NCBI GenBank assembly: GCA_905203995.1
Contig: CAJKXZ010000003.1
Location: 161,531 to 225,530, forward strand
DNA from: an uncultured Methanomassiliicoccus sp.
GTDB taxonomy: Archaea; Thermoplasmatota; Thermoplasmata; Methanomassiliicoccales; Methanomassiliicoccaceae
Direction: 5' to 3'
DNA: 64,000 bases
Part shown: in pieces, positions 43,112 to 51,925 of the stretch
Layout: the number at the start of each line of letters is the position of its first letter
Numbering within the stretch: position 1 is the first letter of the stretch
Made by a program: the position numbers and the translations under genes
The notes under the pieces: model-generated
Seen by the model: only the letters and a program-made list of their open reading frames with translations
Database searches by the model: none
What the model was told of the DNA's origin: nothing

Positions 43112-44845
43112 ATGTTAGAGCGTAATCCTTACTTAGTCAACAAGGCCTTCCGCACCTATCTGGTAGCAACAGTGCTGGCCTCCATGGCTCTTTCACTGGG
43201 TGTAGTGATTGATGGCGTAATCGTCGGTAACTTTCTTGGTCCCGATGCGCTTTCCGCTATCAATCTGACTTCCCCGATTATCCAGCTATTGAGCGCCGTA
43301 ACCACGCTGATCAACGTCGGTGGTGCAACCCTAGCTGCCATTTATATTGGGCGTAGGAAAACCGAAGAAGCGTCTAAGATCTTTACTGTTTCATTAACAG
43401 TTAGTTTCATTGCTGGAATTATTTTCTCAGTAGTGGGAGCAGTATTTGTTGACGATATTGTTGCCGTCCTCTGTACTGATGCTTCTTTAGCGCCTTTAGT
43501 AAAAGATTACGTTTTTGTGGTACTCATGAGCAGCCTGCTTTATGTGCTGCTCCCGGGTATCTGTGTCTTTGTCCGAACTGACAGTAATCCTAAATTAGCC
43601 ACTCTGGCTCTGGTCTCGGCTAATATTGTTAATCTGAGTCTGGATGTAGTCTTTATTAAATTCATGGGTCTGGGTGTAGGAAGCTCAGCATTGGCCACCG
43701 CCTTAGGTTACGTTGTTGGTATCTGCATTCTGGCACTGCATTTGCGAAAGAAAGAACGGATTTTCCGCTTCAAATTTTCTGGTTTCAACCATCTCGGCTC
43801 AATTTTACTGATGGGTGCACCAGTCGCTCTGGCCTCTGCCTTGATGACCGTAAGACTCTTTGGTATGAACTCGATCGTTCTTCATTATCTCGGTGCAAAC
43901 GGAGTCAGTGTGATGGCTGTTTGTCTTAACCTAATGATGATCGCTTCGATGTTTATTGGCGGAACCGCTCAGACTATGCAGCCAGTCGGGGGAGTTCTAC
44001 AGGGTGCAGAAGATTTCAAAGGCGTCAAGATGGTCATCAAAGCTGCTACTAAAGTACTGATCACTTGTTTAGCTGTCCTCGTTGCACTGATCATCTTCTT
44101 CCCTGAATTATTCGCCTCCTTCTTCGGCTTATCCGATCCCGCTCTGCTGAGCTTTGCTGATCCCGCGCTGCGGATCTTTGCGCTCAGCTTACCAGTTTAT
44201 GGCATTAATTACATGTTAATGATCATCTACCAGATCGGTGGTCATAAAAAATTAGCTTCGGCAGTATCTTCTGCGCAGGCGCTCATGGTGGTAATCGTTG
44301 CTTTACTTCTGGTACCGCTGGACAATGATTTAGTATGGGCTTCTTTCGTAATCGGTGAATTAATCGTACTTTCCGGAACTCTGATTGCCGCTTTCATCAT
44401 CCACAAACGGCAGAATCTAACGCCGATTACTCTGCAAAAGACCGTTACGGACAATGCTGCTGTTCTTGATGTTTCGATGAATGGCAGCGGTAATGAAATG
44501 GGCACGATGATGGCCGAGCTGCATGCTTTTCTAGCTGCCAATAAGCTTGCGCCGCGCACGATTAGCCGTATTGAACTGTGCAGCGAAGAATTGATCCTCA
44601 ATGTACTTGAACACGGGTTGCAGAGCTCAGCAGATCATTATCTGGATGTTAACGTCAAGCTCAGTCCGGAAGAAGTAATTCTAACGATCAAAGATGATGG
44701 ACCAATCTTCGATCCCCTGGAGTACGACGGAGAAGGCAAAGGACTGCTGCTCGTCAAAGGACTCTGTTCTTCAGTCAGCTATTCACGAACGATGAATCAG
44801 AATGTTGTTACTATCAAGATCATTCCTGACGCTCCTGATGCTTGA
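43112..44845 (+). CDS. MATE-family transporter fused to an RsbW-like ATPase domain
   Basis: About 577 residues. Residues 1-445 contain twelve hydrophobic segments and typical MATE motifs (GVVIDGVIVGNFLGPDALSAINL contains the family N-half signature, quoted by shape; PVALASALMTVRLFG), placing it with Na+/H+-driven drug and metabolite exporters. Residues about 450-577 are an RsbW-like HATPase: N-box CSEELILNVLEHGL, KDDGPIFDP, GKGLLLVKGLCSSVSYSR. A cytoplasmic kinase-like domain on a transporter is unusual and suggests that the STAS protein or a related partner controls export. ATG 43112 is preferred to TTG 43103. Confidence 0.82.
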   Translation: MLERNPYLVNKAFRTYLVATVLASMALSLGVVIDGVIVGNFLGPDALSAINLTSPIIQLLSAVTTLINVGGATLAAIYIGRRKTEEASKIFTVSLTVSFIAGIIFSVVGAVFVDDIVAVLCTDASLAPLVKDYVFVVLMSSLLYVLLPGICVFVRTDSNPKLATLALVSANIVNLSLDVVFIKFMGLGVGSSALATALGYVVGICILALHLRKKERIFRFKFSGFNHLGSILLMGAPVALASALMTVRLFGMNSIVLHYLGANGVSVMAVCLNLMMIASMFIGGTAQTMQPVGGVLQGAEDFKGVKMVIKAATKVLITCLAVLVALIIFFPELFASFFGLSDPALLSFADPALRIFALSLPVYGINYMLMIIYQIGGHKKLASAVSSAQALMVVIVALLLVPLDNDLVWASFVIGELIVLSGTLIAAFIIHKRQNLTPITLQKTVTDNAAVLDVSMNGSGNEMGTMMAELHAFLAANKLAPRTISRIELCSEELILNVLEHGLQSSADHYLDVNVKLSPEEVILTIKDDGPIFDPLEYDGEGKGLLLVKGLCSSVSYSRTMNQNVVTIKIIPDAPDA

Positions 44846-44885
44846 GCTACGAAAGATGAAATAGTGAGTCGCCATTGAATAGTCT

Positions 44886-45869
44886 ATGTCTGACCTGTCC
44901 CACTACATTGAGTCGCTAATGGCTGATTGCATCGGTTGTGGATTATGTGATGAAGCCTGTCCCTCCTTTGCTCACGGCGGTTGCAGCCCGCAGAAAATAA
45001 TGAACGGCGAAGAGGGAAATGTAACTCTCTGCATCGGTTGTGGGAACTGTTCTGCCGTTTGTTCGAGCACTCATCCTTTCAAGGTCATGATGTATATGAA
45101 TTGTAAAGCATCAGGAGCGAAGATTCCTGATGTGTTTTATGAAACCGGTTTTGTCATGCCTGCGGGTATCAGTCCTGCCCGCACCGAACTTCCTTATGTG
45201 CCCAGCGGTGACGATATTTATCTTATGGCCGGCTGCACAGTCGAATGCAAACTTCCTTTTCTCAAGTATGCCACCGGGACCGCTTTGAATGCGCTGGGAA
45301 TTAGTAATTCTGAGCTGCCTCACGCGACCTGCTGCACTTTTCCTCTGCCTTTTAGAAATCTTTCCGATGCAGAACGTGATGAATACAAACTCAAAATGGG
45401 CGCAGAAGCCAATGGTCGCGACATCATCACGATTTGTCCCGGTTGTGCAGATGAACTCAAGTCAGCAGGAGTTAAGGCAGAACACGTTTCTCATATCTTT
45501 TACAACAATCTTGAAAAAATCTCGCAGCTCCCAGGCGTCTCGCTGAAAGTAGCGATTGAACCAGGCTGTGCTTTAGAACATTTTGCTAAAGAATTTGAAG
45601 AAATTGTCAAAGCCACTGGTGCTACGCCGATTGGTAACAAAATTGGTTGCTGCGGCAAATCAGTTAAAGGAATTTCCAACCAGCTAATGCTGGAAAGGCA
45701 GGAAGAAATCAAAGGTGCCGATGCCGTAATTGTCGGCTGTCCTTTCTGCACATTTAAGTACGATTCTGCGCAGAATGGTCTTCCAGCACTCCACATTTCA
45801 GAATTAATCGCCTTAGCTGCTGGCGATTCAGCAACCCAGAAATATCATCGTCTTAAGTTAACTCTTTGA
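44886..45869 (+). CDS. HdrB/HdrC-like (CCG-domain) iron-sulfur protein
   Basis: A 327-residue protein. Two 4Fe-4S clusters are encoded near the N-terminus (CIGCGLCDEAC and CIGCGNCSAVC), like HdrC. Two CCG-type Cys domains follow, like HdrB: TVECKLPFLK and HATCCTFPL, then PGCALEH, GCCGKSV and CPFC. Such proteins reduce disulfides or quinone-like acceptors. It ends the operon and may pass electrons to the LuxC-like reductase, though LuxC proteins normally use NADPH directly. No HdrA partner is adjacent. The only HdrA-like gene in view, at 13.8 kb, has no flavin domain. Confidence 0.8.
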   Translation: MSDLSHYIESLMADCIGCGLCDEACPSFAHGGCSPQKIMNGEEGNVTLCIGCGNCSAVCSSTHPFKVMMYMNCKASGAKIPDVFYETGFVMPAGISPARTELPYVPSGDDIYLMAGCTVECKLPFLKYATGTALNALGISNSELPHATCCTFPLPFRNLSDAERDEYKLKMGAEANGRDIITICPGCADELKSAGVKAEHVSHIFYNNLEKISQLPGVSLKVAIEPGCALEHFAKEFEEIVKATGATPIGNKIGCCGKSVKGISNQLMLERQEEIKGADAVIVGCPFCTFKYDSAQNGLPALHISELIALAAGDSATQKYHRLKLTL

Positions 45870-45924
45870 GGTTGTTTCAACAATAAAATATACCTTCATA
45901 CTCGATTCGAAAAAAATCAGAATG

Positions 45925-45949
45925 TGGTGGGTCCGTCCGAATATGAATC
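45925..45949 (-). repeat. Degenerate copy of the tRNA-Pro 3' end
   Basis: Twenty-one of 25 bases match the 3' part of the tRNA-Pro gene (45988-46012), including the T-loop and CCA region. It lies 63 bases from the real gene. This looks like a scar of a site-specific integration or of a partial tandem duplication at the tRNA. Confidence 0.6.
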
Positions 45950-45987
45950 AAACAAAATCCACAATCAAGCCAGTAATTTTTAAAAAA

Positions 45988-46065
45988 TGGTGGGTCTGCC
46001 CGAATTCGAATCGGGGTCTCGAACTCCCAAAGCTCGAAGGATGGACCAAGCTACCCCACAGACCC
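45988..46065 (-). tRNA. tRNA-Pro(UGG), CCA encoded
   Basis: On the minus strand the sequence folds as a cloverleaf: acceptor GGGTCTG/CAGACCC, D arm with GTAGCTTGGT, anticodon stem CGAGC/GTTCG (one G-T) with loop TTTGGGA (anticodon TGG), T arm CCCGA/TCGGG around TTCGAAT. Discriminator A is followed by CCA at 45988-45990, so CCA is genomically encoded. A T-run follows on the minus strand. Confidence 0.92.
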
Positions 46066-46108
46066 GGTGTTGAGACCTGAGATAACGAACTTGTCAATAA
46101 ACTTTGCG

Positions 46109-47065
46109 TTAGTTGTTGATGATTTCCCGCACTGCTTTGCTGATCGCTTCCGCACTGCCCATGGTCGGTTTCCAACCCAACTGCGTGATCTTGTCAATCG
46201 AAAGCAGCATTCGTTTAACATCGCCGTTCCAACCGCCACCTTTTACGCCACCACTCCAAACATACTCGACATTATCAAGTCCCATCTCCCGGACCGTAAT
46301 GTCAGCGATATCTAGAACAGAGATGGAGTCTTCGGAACCGATATTGTAGATACCCACTGCTTCATCATTCATCTGTGCACTGGCAATCATCGCTTTGACA
46401 CAATCACTGACATGAATGTAGGATTTCCAGGTTCCCGGCGGCGTTCCTAAGATCTCTAATTTTGTCGGGTCCTGACCTATTTTGCGAATAAAATCATGCA
46501 GAACATTATGGGTAGAACGCGTGCCAACCACATTGGCAAAGCGCCAGATGACGCCCGTAATCTCGAAAGTGCTGCAATAAGAATCGATCAAAGCTTCGCA
46601 GGCTAGTTTAGAGGCACCGTAGAGTGAGATAGGGATCAGCGGACCATAGTCCTCTTTGGTTGGTACGATGTTTGTTTCGCCATAGATCGCTGAAGTAGAG
46701 GGGAATAAGATACATTTCACACCGCAGTTTTTCATGGCTTCCAGTATTCTGTAAGTAACCATGATATTCTGTTCAAAATGGACGGTAGTATCTTCGGCAC
46801 CAATCCGCACATCGGGATTAGCGGCCATGTGACAGACGATATCTGCCCCCTTGAAGATCTCTTCCAGATCCATCGTTCTTAAGTCGCCTTCCACGAAAGT
46901 AAACTTCTCGTTGTCTGCGACCGCTGCCATAAATTCTCTTTTACCAGCTGAAAGATTGTCAATGCCTACGACTTCATTATTCATTTCGATTAGTTTTTCA
47001 ACCAAATGGCTGGCAATGAAGCCTGAACACCCCGTTACGATTATCCTCCGTTCTGTGAGTTTCAC
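46109..47065 (-). CDS. NAD-dependent sugar-nucleotide epimerase/dehydratase
   Basis: A 318-residue extended short-chain dehydrogenase of the GalE/RfbB type. Rossmann motif GCSGFIASHL (GxxGxxA/G), STSAIYGE with the catalytic Ser/Thr, and YGASKLACE (YxxxK). The C-terminal WRFANVVG and SYIHVSDCV motifs fit UDP-glucose 4-epimerase or dTDP-glucose dehydratase relatives. The start is GTG at 47065. The exact sugar is undetermined. Confidence 0.8.
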   Translation of the reverse strand: MKLTERRIIVTGCSGFIASHLVEKLIEMNNEVVGIDNLSAGKREFMAAVADNEKFTFVEGDLRTMDLEEIFKGADIVCHMAANPDVRIGAEDTTVHFEQNIMVTYRILEAMKNCGVKCILFPSTSAIYGETNIVPTKEDYGPLIPISLYGASKLACEALIDSYCSTFEITGVIWRFANVVGTRSTHNVLHDFIRKIGQDPTKLEILGTPPGTWKSYIHVSDCVKAMIASAQMNDEAVGIYNIGSEDSISVLDIADITVREMGLDNVEYVWSGGVKGGGWNGDVKRMLLSIDKITQLGWKPTMGSAEAISKAVREIINN

Positions 47066-47118
47066 AATATGCTATTGTGTGTTCAGGCGCTAGATAAAAT
47101 ATTCCGCCCGCCGTGTTT

Positions 47119-47664
47119 TCATCGTGAGTTAAATTGGGCGCTAAATGCACGCAGGGCATTGCCGCGATGAGAGATTTTATTTTTTTCTGCCAGTGACAGT
47201 TCCGCAAAGCTTACTTCATAGCCATCGGGGATAAAGATCGGATCAAATCCAAAACCTTCTGTACCACTCTCTGCAAAAGCTATTTTTCCCTGGCATTCAC
47301 CGTGGGCAATAATCACTTCCGAATCAATCAGGGCGCCGATACACGATTTGAAACGGGCTTGGCGTTCAGTTCTACCATCCATCAGCTGCAAGAGGCCTGC
47401 GTTGCCAATGGTCCGCAGTACGTAGGAGGAATAAACGCCGGGAAAGCCCTGAAGTCCATCGACAAATAAACCCGAATCATCCAAAATAAAATTGTTCAGA
47501 CCTTTGCTGCGCAACTGCTCAATGCAGGAAAGCACCACTTCTTCCAAAGTATCTGCCTGAATCTCATCACAATCGGCATCATTGTGGATAATTTCGACCT
47601 GCGGCAGGGCAGCCTGGAATTCTCTTAATTTGCCTTGATTGGAAGTTATGACTTGTAATTTCAT
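47119..47664 (-). CDS. rdgB: XTP/dITP diphosphatase (RdgB/HAM1)
   Basis: A 181-residue non-canonical purine NTP pyrophosphatase that removes dITP and XTP from the nucleotide pool. The start SNQGKLREFQAAL, DDSGLFVDGLQGFPGVYSS and SGTEGFGFDPIFIPDG are the family substrate-binding motifs. It overlaps the Bud32 gene by four bases, with the kinase upstream, a pairing common in archaea. Confidence 0.9.
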   Translation of the reverse strand: MKLQVITSNQGKLREFQAALPQVEIIHNDADCDEIQADTLEEVVLSCIEQLRSKGLNNFILDDSGLFVDGLQGFPGVYSSYVLRTIGNAGLLQLMDGRTERQARFKSCIGALIDSEVIIAHGECQGKIAFAESGTEGFGFDPIFIPDGYEVSFAELSLAEKNKISHRGNALRAFSAQFNSR

Positions 47665-48275
47665 GTATAGCGACCTCTGCTTTCGATCTCTTTCATCTTT
47701 TTGATGACTTCTTTTCCCTTTTGAAAACTAAGAGCATATTCGTCGATAATTATCTGGAAGAGTTCCATTTTTTCTGAGTGGGCGGATTGAAACGCTTCTT
47801 TAAGCAAGTGGAGGTCGACACCCATCTCTTCCAGACGGGCATTTCGGGAACCTAGTGAAAAATCAATGAGATACACCGTTTCTGCACAAATGATCATGTT
47901 GGATGTTGTCAAATCGCCATGTACGATCTCGCCCTGATGAAGGGCCGCGATCATCTTGCCGATCTGACGGCAGACTCGTTCAGAAGTTTCCTCATCTGCT
48001 TTCTCTAGGAGATCTTTCACTCTTTCTCCTTTAATCTCTTCCATGGTGAGTTTAGCAGTGACTTCATCAATCTCATAAATGAGCGGTGTAGGCACGCCAA
48101 GAAGACGGGCATCGCGTATTAAACGGGCTTCATTTCTAGTCCTGGCCACTCTTAACGAAATATCAAGAGCCGGATGCCGGTAGGTCTTGGGAACCCTGTT
48201 TTTTACAATTACTTCTCTGCCCATCCACTGATCTCTGCTGATCTCAGCTTCCGCACCGCGTCTTATAATCTCCAC
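47661..48275 (-). CDS. bud32: Bud32 kinase, stand-alone KEOPS subunit
   Basis: A 204-residue minimal RIO-like kinase/ATPase of the KEOPS complex, which makes threonylcarbamoyl-adenosine 37 in tRNA. Catalytic loop HGDLTTSNMII and metal motif IDFSLGS are clear, and the P-loop-like start RRGAEAEI is present. In many euryarchaea it is fused to Kae1; here it is separate, and no Kae1 lies in the window. The start is GTG at 48275. Its stop overlaps the XTPase start. Confidence 0.9.
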   Translation of the reverse strand: MEIIRRGAEAEISRDQWMGREVIVKNRVPKTYRHPALDISLRVARTRNEARLIRDARLLGVPTPLIYEIDEVTAKLTMEEIKGERVKDLLEKADEETSERVCRQIGKMIAALHQGEIVHGDLTTSNMIICAETVYLIDFSLGSRNARLEEMGVDLHLLKEAFQSAHSEKMELFQIIIDEYALSFQKGKEVIKKMKEIESRGRYT

Positions 48276-48358
48276 AGGGAGGTTAATGCAGTGGAGATAA
48301 TTAAGCTGCCGTTACTGAGATAGAAAAATTATCATAGGCGAGGGTATTTCTGAGCATT

Positions 48359-49024
48359 ATGGAACGGCTGCCTCTCAGGTGCGCACCGATCGACGAAATG
48401 CTCGACGGGGGAATCGAATCCGGAAGCATGACTTTGCTTTATGGAGAAGCAGGCAGTGGTAAAACGACGATCTGTTTGATCCTGGCCAAAGAAGTAATCA
48501 AACAGGGTAAAAAAGTCATTTATATCGACAGTGAAGGCATTTCCATCGATCGTCTGGAGCAGATTGCCGGTGAAGATTTTGAAAATGTCGTCAAGAATCT
48601 TTTAATTTTTGATGTAGTTGATTTTGATAATCAAGAACGTTCTGTTGAAAAAGCGATCAAGATGATCCAGAGCGACATCGGCATCGGTATGATCATCATT
48701 GATTCGATTACTGCTCTCTACCGTCCGACCGGCAAGGAAGATGAGCGTTCTGAGCGCAAATCATTAGTTGGTCAATCACAAAAATTATCTTCTGTCGCCC
48801 GCGAAAAGAAGATTCCCGTGGTAGTAACTTCACAAGTCTATACGGACATTGAAACTGGTAACTTTGAATCGCTTGGTGGTCATGCTTTGATGCATAACTC
48901 CAAGTCGATTTTGCGTTTTGATAAAGCCGGCCCTGGTCTGCGCCGGGTTGTTTTAATCAAACACCGGAGCATACCCGAAGGGCGTACGGCTGATTTTCGT
49001 CTGACTGCTGAAGGAATTGCTTAG
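48359..49024 (+). CDS. radB: DNA repair/recombination protein RadB
   Basis: A 221-residue RecA-fold paralogue of RadA that assists recombination. Walker A GEAGSGKTT is at residues 29-37, and Walker B-like IGMIIIDSITALY follows. Its size and lack of an N-terminal HhH domain distinguish RadB from RadA. It is divergent from Bud32 and its end overlaps the convergent prenyl synthase gene by four bases. Confidence 0.9.
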   Translation: MERLPLRCAPIDEMLDGGIESGSMTLLYGEAGSGKTTICLILAKEVIKQGKKVIYIDSEGISIDRLEQIAGEDFENVVKNLLIFDVVDFDNQERSVEKAIKMIQSDIGIGMIIIDSITALYRPTGKEDERSERKSLVGQSQKLSSVAREKKIPVVVTSQVYTDIETGNFESLGGHALMHNSKSILRFDKAGPGLRRVVLIKHRSIPEGRTADFRLTAEGIA

Positions 49025-50013
49025 ACGCTTCTGCCCACGGCAAAGTCTACAAGGCCGCTGAGGAATTCTTTCTCGGGACCGTCAGCGATACAGGAAAGGG
49101 CCGCTTTAGCTTTGTTAGCACATTCTACAGAAGCATTCTTGGCATAGTCAATGCTTTCCTGAATCGCTTCAATGGCTGCTTTGATCTGTTCTTCGGTAGC
49201 GTCAGCATTACCTAGTGCGGCCAGTAAAGTCTTTTTCCGGGGATCATCTGCTTTCAGGTTATGGAGTGCATGAAGGGCAATGATTGTTCTTTTTCCATTG
49301 CGGATATCATTTCCCACGGGCTTGCCTAAAATTTCTTCATTACCGGTAAGAGCTAAAACATCATCCCAGATCTGGAAACCAATTCCCAGCATGTGGGCAT
49401 ACTCCTTCATTTTTTCAATTTGTTCAGGTGAACCGCCGCCGATAATTGCTCCGCCTTCCGCTGCACATTCAAAGAGCACAGCGGTTTTTTTCCAGACCAT
49501 TCTCATGTAGTCTTCTTCTTTAAGTTCCTCAGCAGGAATATTCTCAAAGTCCATATCATCCTGCTGTCCTTCTGCTACGAGGAAAATTGATCTTGCAGCC
49601 AGTTTCATCAAGGATGGCAGTTTAGCGGGTTCGACATCAGTTTCTGCAACAATCTCGAACGCCCGGGCAAAAAGAGCATCACCAGCGATAATCGCGGTCG
49701 GGACATCATAGAGTGCATGCACCGAGGGAATACCTCTCCTCATGAGGTCGTTATCCATTACATCATCATGGACTAAGGTAAAATTATGAATTAATTCAAT
49801 ACCGCAACCGAAAGGAATGGCTTTGTCACCCGCTTTACCGATGGCCTCTGCTACCACTTGGGCCAAAATCGGGCGCATACGTTTGCCTCCCGCGGCTGGG
49901 TAATGGCGCATGGCATCCCCGAGTTTTTTGTTCTCAATTCCTGTTGCTAAATACGCATCAATATGTCCGTTAATTTCTTTCGCTTTAGTAACAATTTCTT
50001 TTGAAATATCCAT
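49021..50013 (-). CDS. idsA: Polyprenyl diphosphate synthase, probable GGPP synthase (IdsA)
   Basis: A 330-residue trans-prenyltransferase that extends IPP/DMAPP for archaeal lipids. The first Asp-rich motif is DDVMDNDLMRR, and the second region is WDDVLALTG. Phe lies five residues before the first motif, the position that limits archaeal enzymes to geranylgeranyl length. ATG 50013 is chosen because GGAGGG is eight bases before it. It follows Fni and IPK in one operon. Confidence 0.88.
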   Translation of the reverse strand: MDISKEIVTKAKEINGHIDAYLATGIENKKLGDAMRHYPAAGGKRMRPILAQVVAEAIGKAGDKAIPFGCGIELIHNFTLVHDDVMDNDLMRRGIPSVHALYDVPTAIIAGDALFARAFEIVAETDVEPAKLPSLMKLAARSIFLVAEGQQDDMDFENIPAEELKEEDYMRMVWKKTAVLFECAAEGGAIIGGGSPEQIEKMKEYAHMLGIGFQIWDDVLALTGNEEILGKPVGNDIRNGKRTIIALHALHNLKADDPRKKTLLAALGNADATEEQIKAAIEAIQESIDYAKNASVECANKAKAALSCIADGPEKEFLSGLVDFAVGRSV

Positions 50014-50015
50014 TT

Positions 50016-51074
50016 TTAACCCTCCATCTGTGATGCCCATTCTCTAACTGCACCAGTTAATATGACTTTTTTTGCTGAAAATTCTTTTATGTTTTTAGAA
50101 CCCGTGAGGAACATCGCTGTTTTAAATTCCCTGATCATCAGCTGCAGATGCTTTTCTACGGCTTCTGGTGACTTCAGAGCATCAGCCAAAACAGCGCGGG
50201 CCAGGCCTGAACATTTAGCTCCCAGTGCAATTCCTTTGGCAGCGTGGAGGCCGTTCATGACTCCGCCGCTGGCAATCAGCGGAATGCCGACATTAGCCGC
50301 AATTACTGACAGTGGTGCAGGGATACCCCAGTCACCAAAAGTTTTGCCCACTTCTGCACTCTCGTTATCGGCCATCCGCTCGGAACGGAATGATTCTACT
50401 TTTGAGAAACTGGTGCCACCGGTACCGGAAACATCCAAAGCGCGGATGCCGATACCTTTCAACCGCAAAGCCGTAGCCCGTGAGATGCCCGCTCCTGTTT
50501 CTTTGACAATGATGGGCAGCTCTTTGGCCAAGGATCTTATGGCGTCGTAACAGCCGACGGAAGAAATATCGCCTTCCGGCTGCGCCATCTCCTGTAAAAA
50601 GTTAAGATGAATGGCAAGTACATCGGCGTCAATCATGGCTATGGCCTTTTCTGCATCCTCTTTCGTCAAGGCCCGTTTTTCTTTTTGTTTAATCAGCTGC
50701 GGAGCGCCAATATTGCCGATCTTCAAAGGAACATCATACTCTTTAATGACGGCATAGCTGCGGTCATCCCCGCCTTCCAAGGCCGCTCTCTGACTGCCGA
50801 CACCCAAACCAACGCCTACGTTGGCACAGGCGATCGCGAGATTTTTGTTAATCTCTTCGGCTTTAGAAAAGCCGCCGGTAATGGCTGTTACAATCAGCGG
50901 ACAGCTGAGTTTACGCCCGAGGAAAACCGTCGAGCAATCAATATCATCAAAATCTACTTCAGGAATTGCTTCGTGTACTAATCTAACATCAGCCCAATAA
51001 TCTTCAGACAACCCCACTTCATTTTCGATGGAGATCCTGATGTGGTCATCCTTGCGCTTTTCAATTCCTTTCAT
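50016..51074 (-). CDS. fni: Type 2 isopentenyl-diphosphate isomerase (Fni)
   Basis: A 352-residue FMN- and NADPH-dependent isomerase that interconverts IPP and DMAPP. GVGSQRAAL, the HLNFLQEMAQPEGD substrate motif (family consensus HLNxxQ), VKETGAGIS, and GGTSF with IASGGVMNGL are the family FMN and substrate motifs. Its ATG overlaps the IPK stop as ATGA, and the next gene begins two bases after its stop, so IPK-Fni-IdsA form a translationally coupled set. Confidence 0.93.
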   Translation of the reverse strand: MKGIEKRKDDHIRISIENEVGLSEDYWADVRLVHEAIPEVDFDDIDCSTVFLGRKLSCPLIVTAITGGFSKAEEINKNLAIACANVGVGLGVGSQRAALEGGDDRSYAVIKEYDVPLKIGNIGAPQLIKQKEKRALTKEDAEKAIAMIDADVLAIHLNFLQEMAQPEGDISSVGCYDAIRSLAKELPIIVKETGAGISRATALRLKGIGIRALDVSGTGGTSFSKVESFRSERMADNESAEVGKTFGDWGIPAPLSVIAANVGIPLIASGGVMNGLHAAKGIALGAKCSGLARAVLADALKSPEAVEKHLQLMIREFKTAMFLTGSKNIKEFSAKKVILTGAVREWASQMEG

Positions 51075-51844
51075 AGTATTCTCTCCACTTTCGATCCTAC
51101 TACTTCCTCATCACACAGTGCAGCTTTCAAACGTCCCGGCACCAGGCCGTTGATGACGAGCGCTTTGCTGTAAGTAGCGATATTCAACATATGTTCTATT
51201 TTTTTGAAAATACTACCGGTAACGTCTGCACAGCGCTGGGAACGTGGTAGTTCGTCCAATGTCTTCTGATCAATCGTCTCGATCAGCCGGGCATCGGTGT
51301 CAGAATGAGGGTCAGCGGTGTAAACACCATCCACATCGCTGCAGAAGATCGTAGTTGTTGGTTTGAATGTTTCAGCAATACGCGTCATCAACTGATCACC
51401 GGAGCAGATGCCGAAACCGCGTTCAGTATCCAGACAGACATCCCCAAAAGTTACGGGTACGATGCCTAGCTCCAGATAGTCTGCAAATAACTGACAATCA
51501 AGATCCTTCAGTTCTCCCGCTTGCAATTTAGCGATTGCACTGGGAGGCAGTGATGCACAAGGCAGGCCTGCTTCATTGAGGCATTTGATGACTTCCAGAT
51601 TGAGGACACGCACATCTTCCATGACCTGTGAAGCAGCAGGGACCTGTGATTCTTTAAAAAAGCCTTTTTGAAGCTCATTTTCAGCTGCAATTATATGGCC
51701 GTAAGAACCTGCACCATGGACAAGAATGACTTTTTGACCTGAAGCTTTAATCTCGCTAGCAAGTCTGCCGAGCACTTCCGTCCTTAGTGTTTTATATTTT
51801 GTTTTGTCGGTAATTACACTACCGCCGAGTTTGATCAATATCAT
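51071..51844 (-). CDS. ipk: Isopentenyl phosphate kinase
   Basis: A 257-residue amino-acid-kinase-fold enzyme making isopentenyl diphosphate from isopentenyl phosphate, the last step of the modified archaeal mevalonate route. The start MILIKLGGSVITDK and the substrate motif HGAGSYGHI (with the His essential in known IPKs) are clear, as is TIFCSDVDGVYT. ATG 51844 is correct. An extension of the frame to 51973 runs into the 5S rRNA gene and its T-run. Confidence 0.92.
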   Translation of the reverse strand: MILIKLGGSVITDKTKYKTLRTEVLGRLASEIKASGQKVILVHGAGSYGHIIAAENELQKGFFKESQVPAASQVMEDVRVLNLEVIKCLNEAGLPCASLPPSAIAKLQAGELKDLDCQLFADYLELGIVPVTFGDVCLDTERGFGICSGDQLMTRIAETFKPTTTIFCSDVDGVYTADPHSDTDARLIETIDQKTLDELPRSQRCADVTGSIFKKIEHMLNIATYSKALVINGLVPGRLKAALCDEEVVGSKVERIL

Positions 51845-51925
51845 CTGAAACAAAAACACGCATGACGTCAACGATATTAAATGTTCAGATTGATTAAACC
51901 ACAAAGATAGTAAAAAAAGAGTGGC

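Noticed and set aside
35804..45869. A lux bioluminescence operon
   Set aside because: luxA, luxB and luxD are absent from the operon, and the LuxC/LuxE relatives occur in many non-luminous microbes, so only acyl activation and reduction is supported.
45925..45949. A second tRNA gene
   Set aside because: Only the 3' end is recognisable, with four changes in 25 bases and no 5' half upstream on the minus strand.
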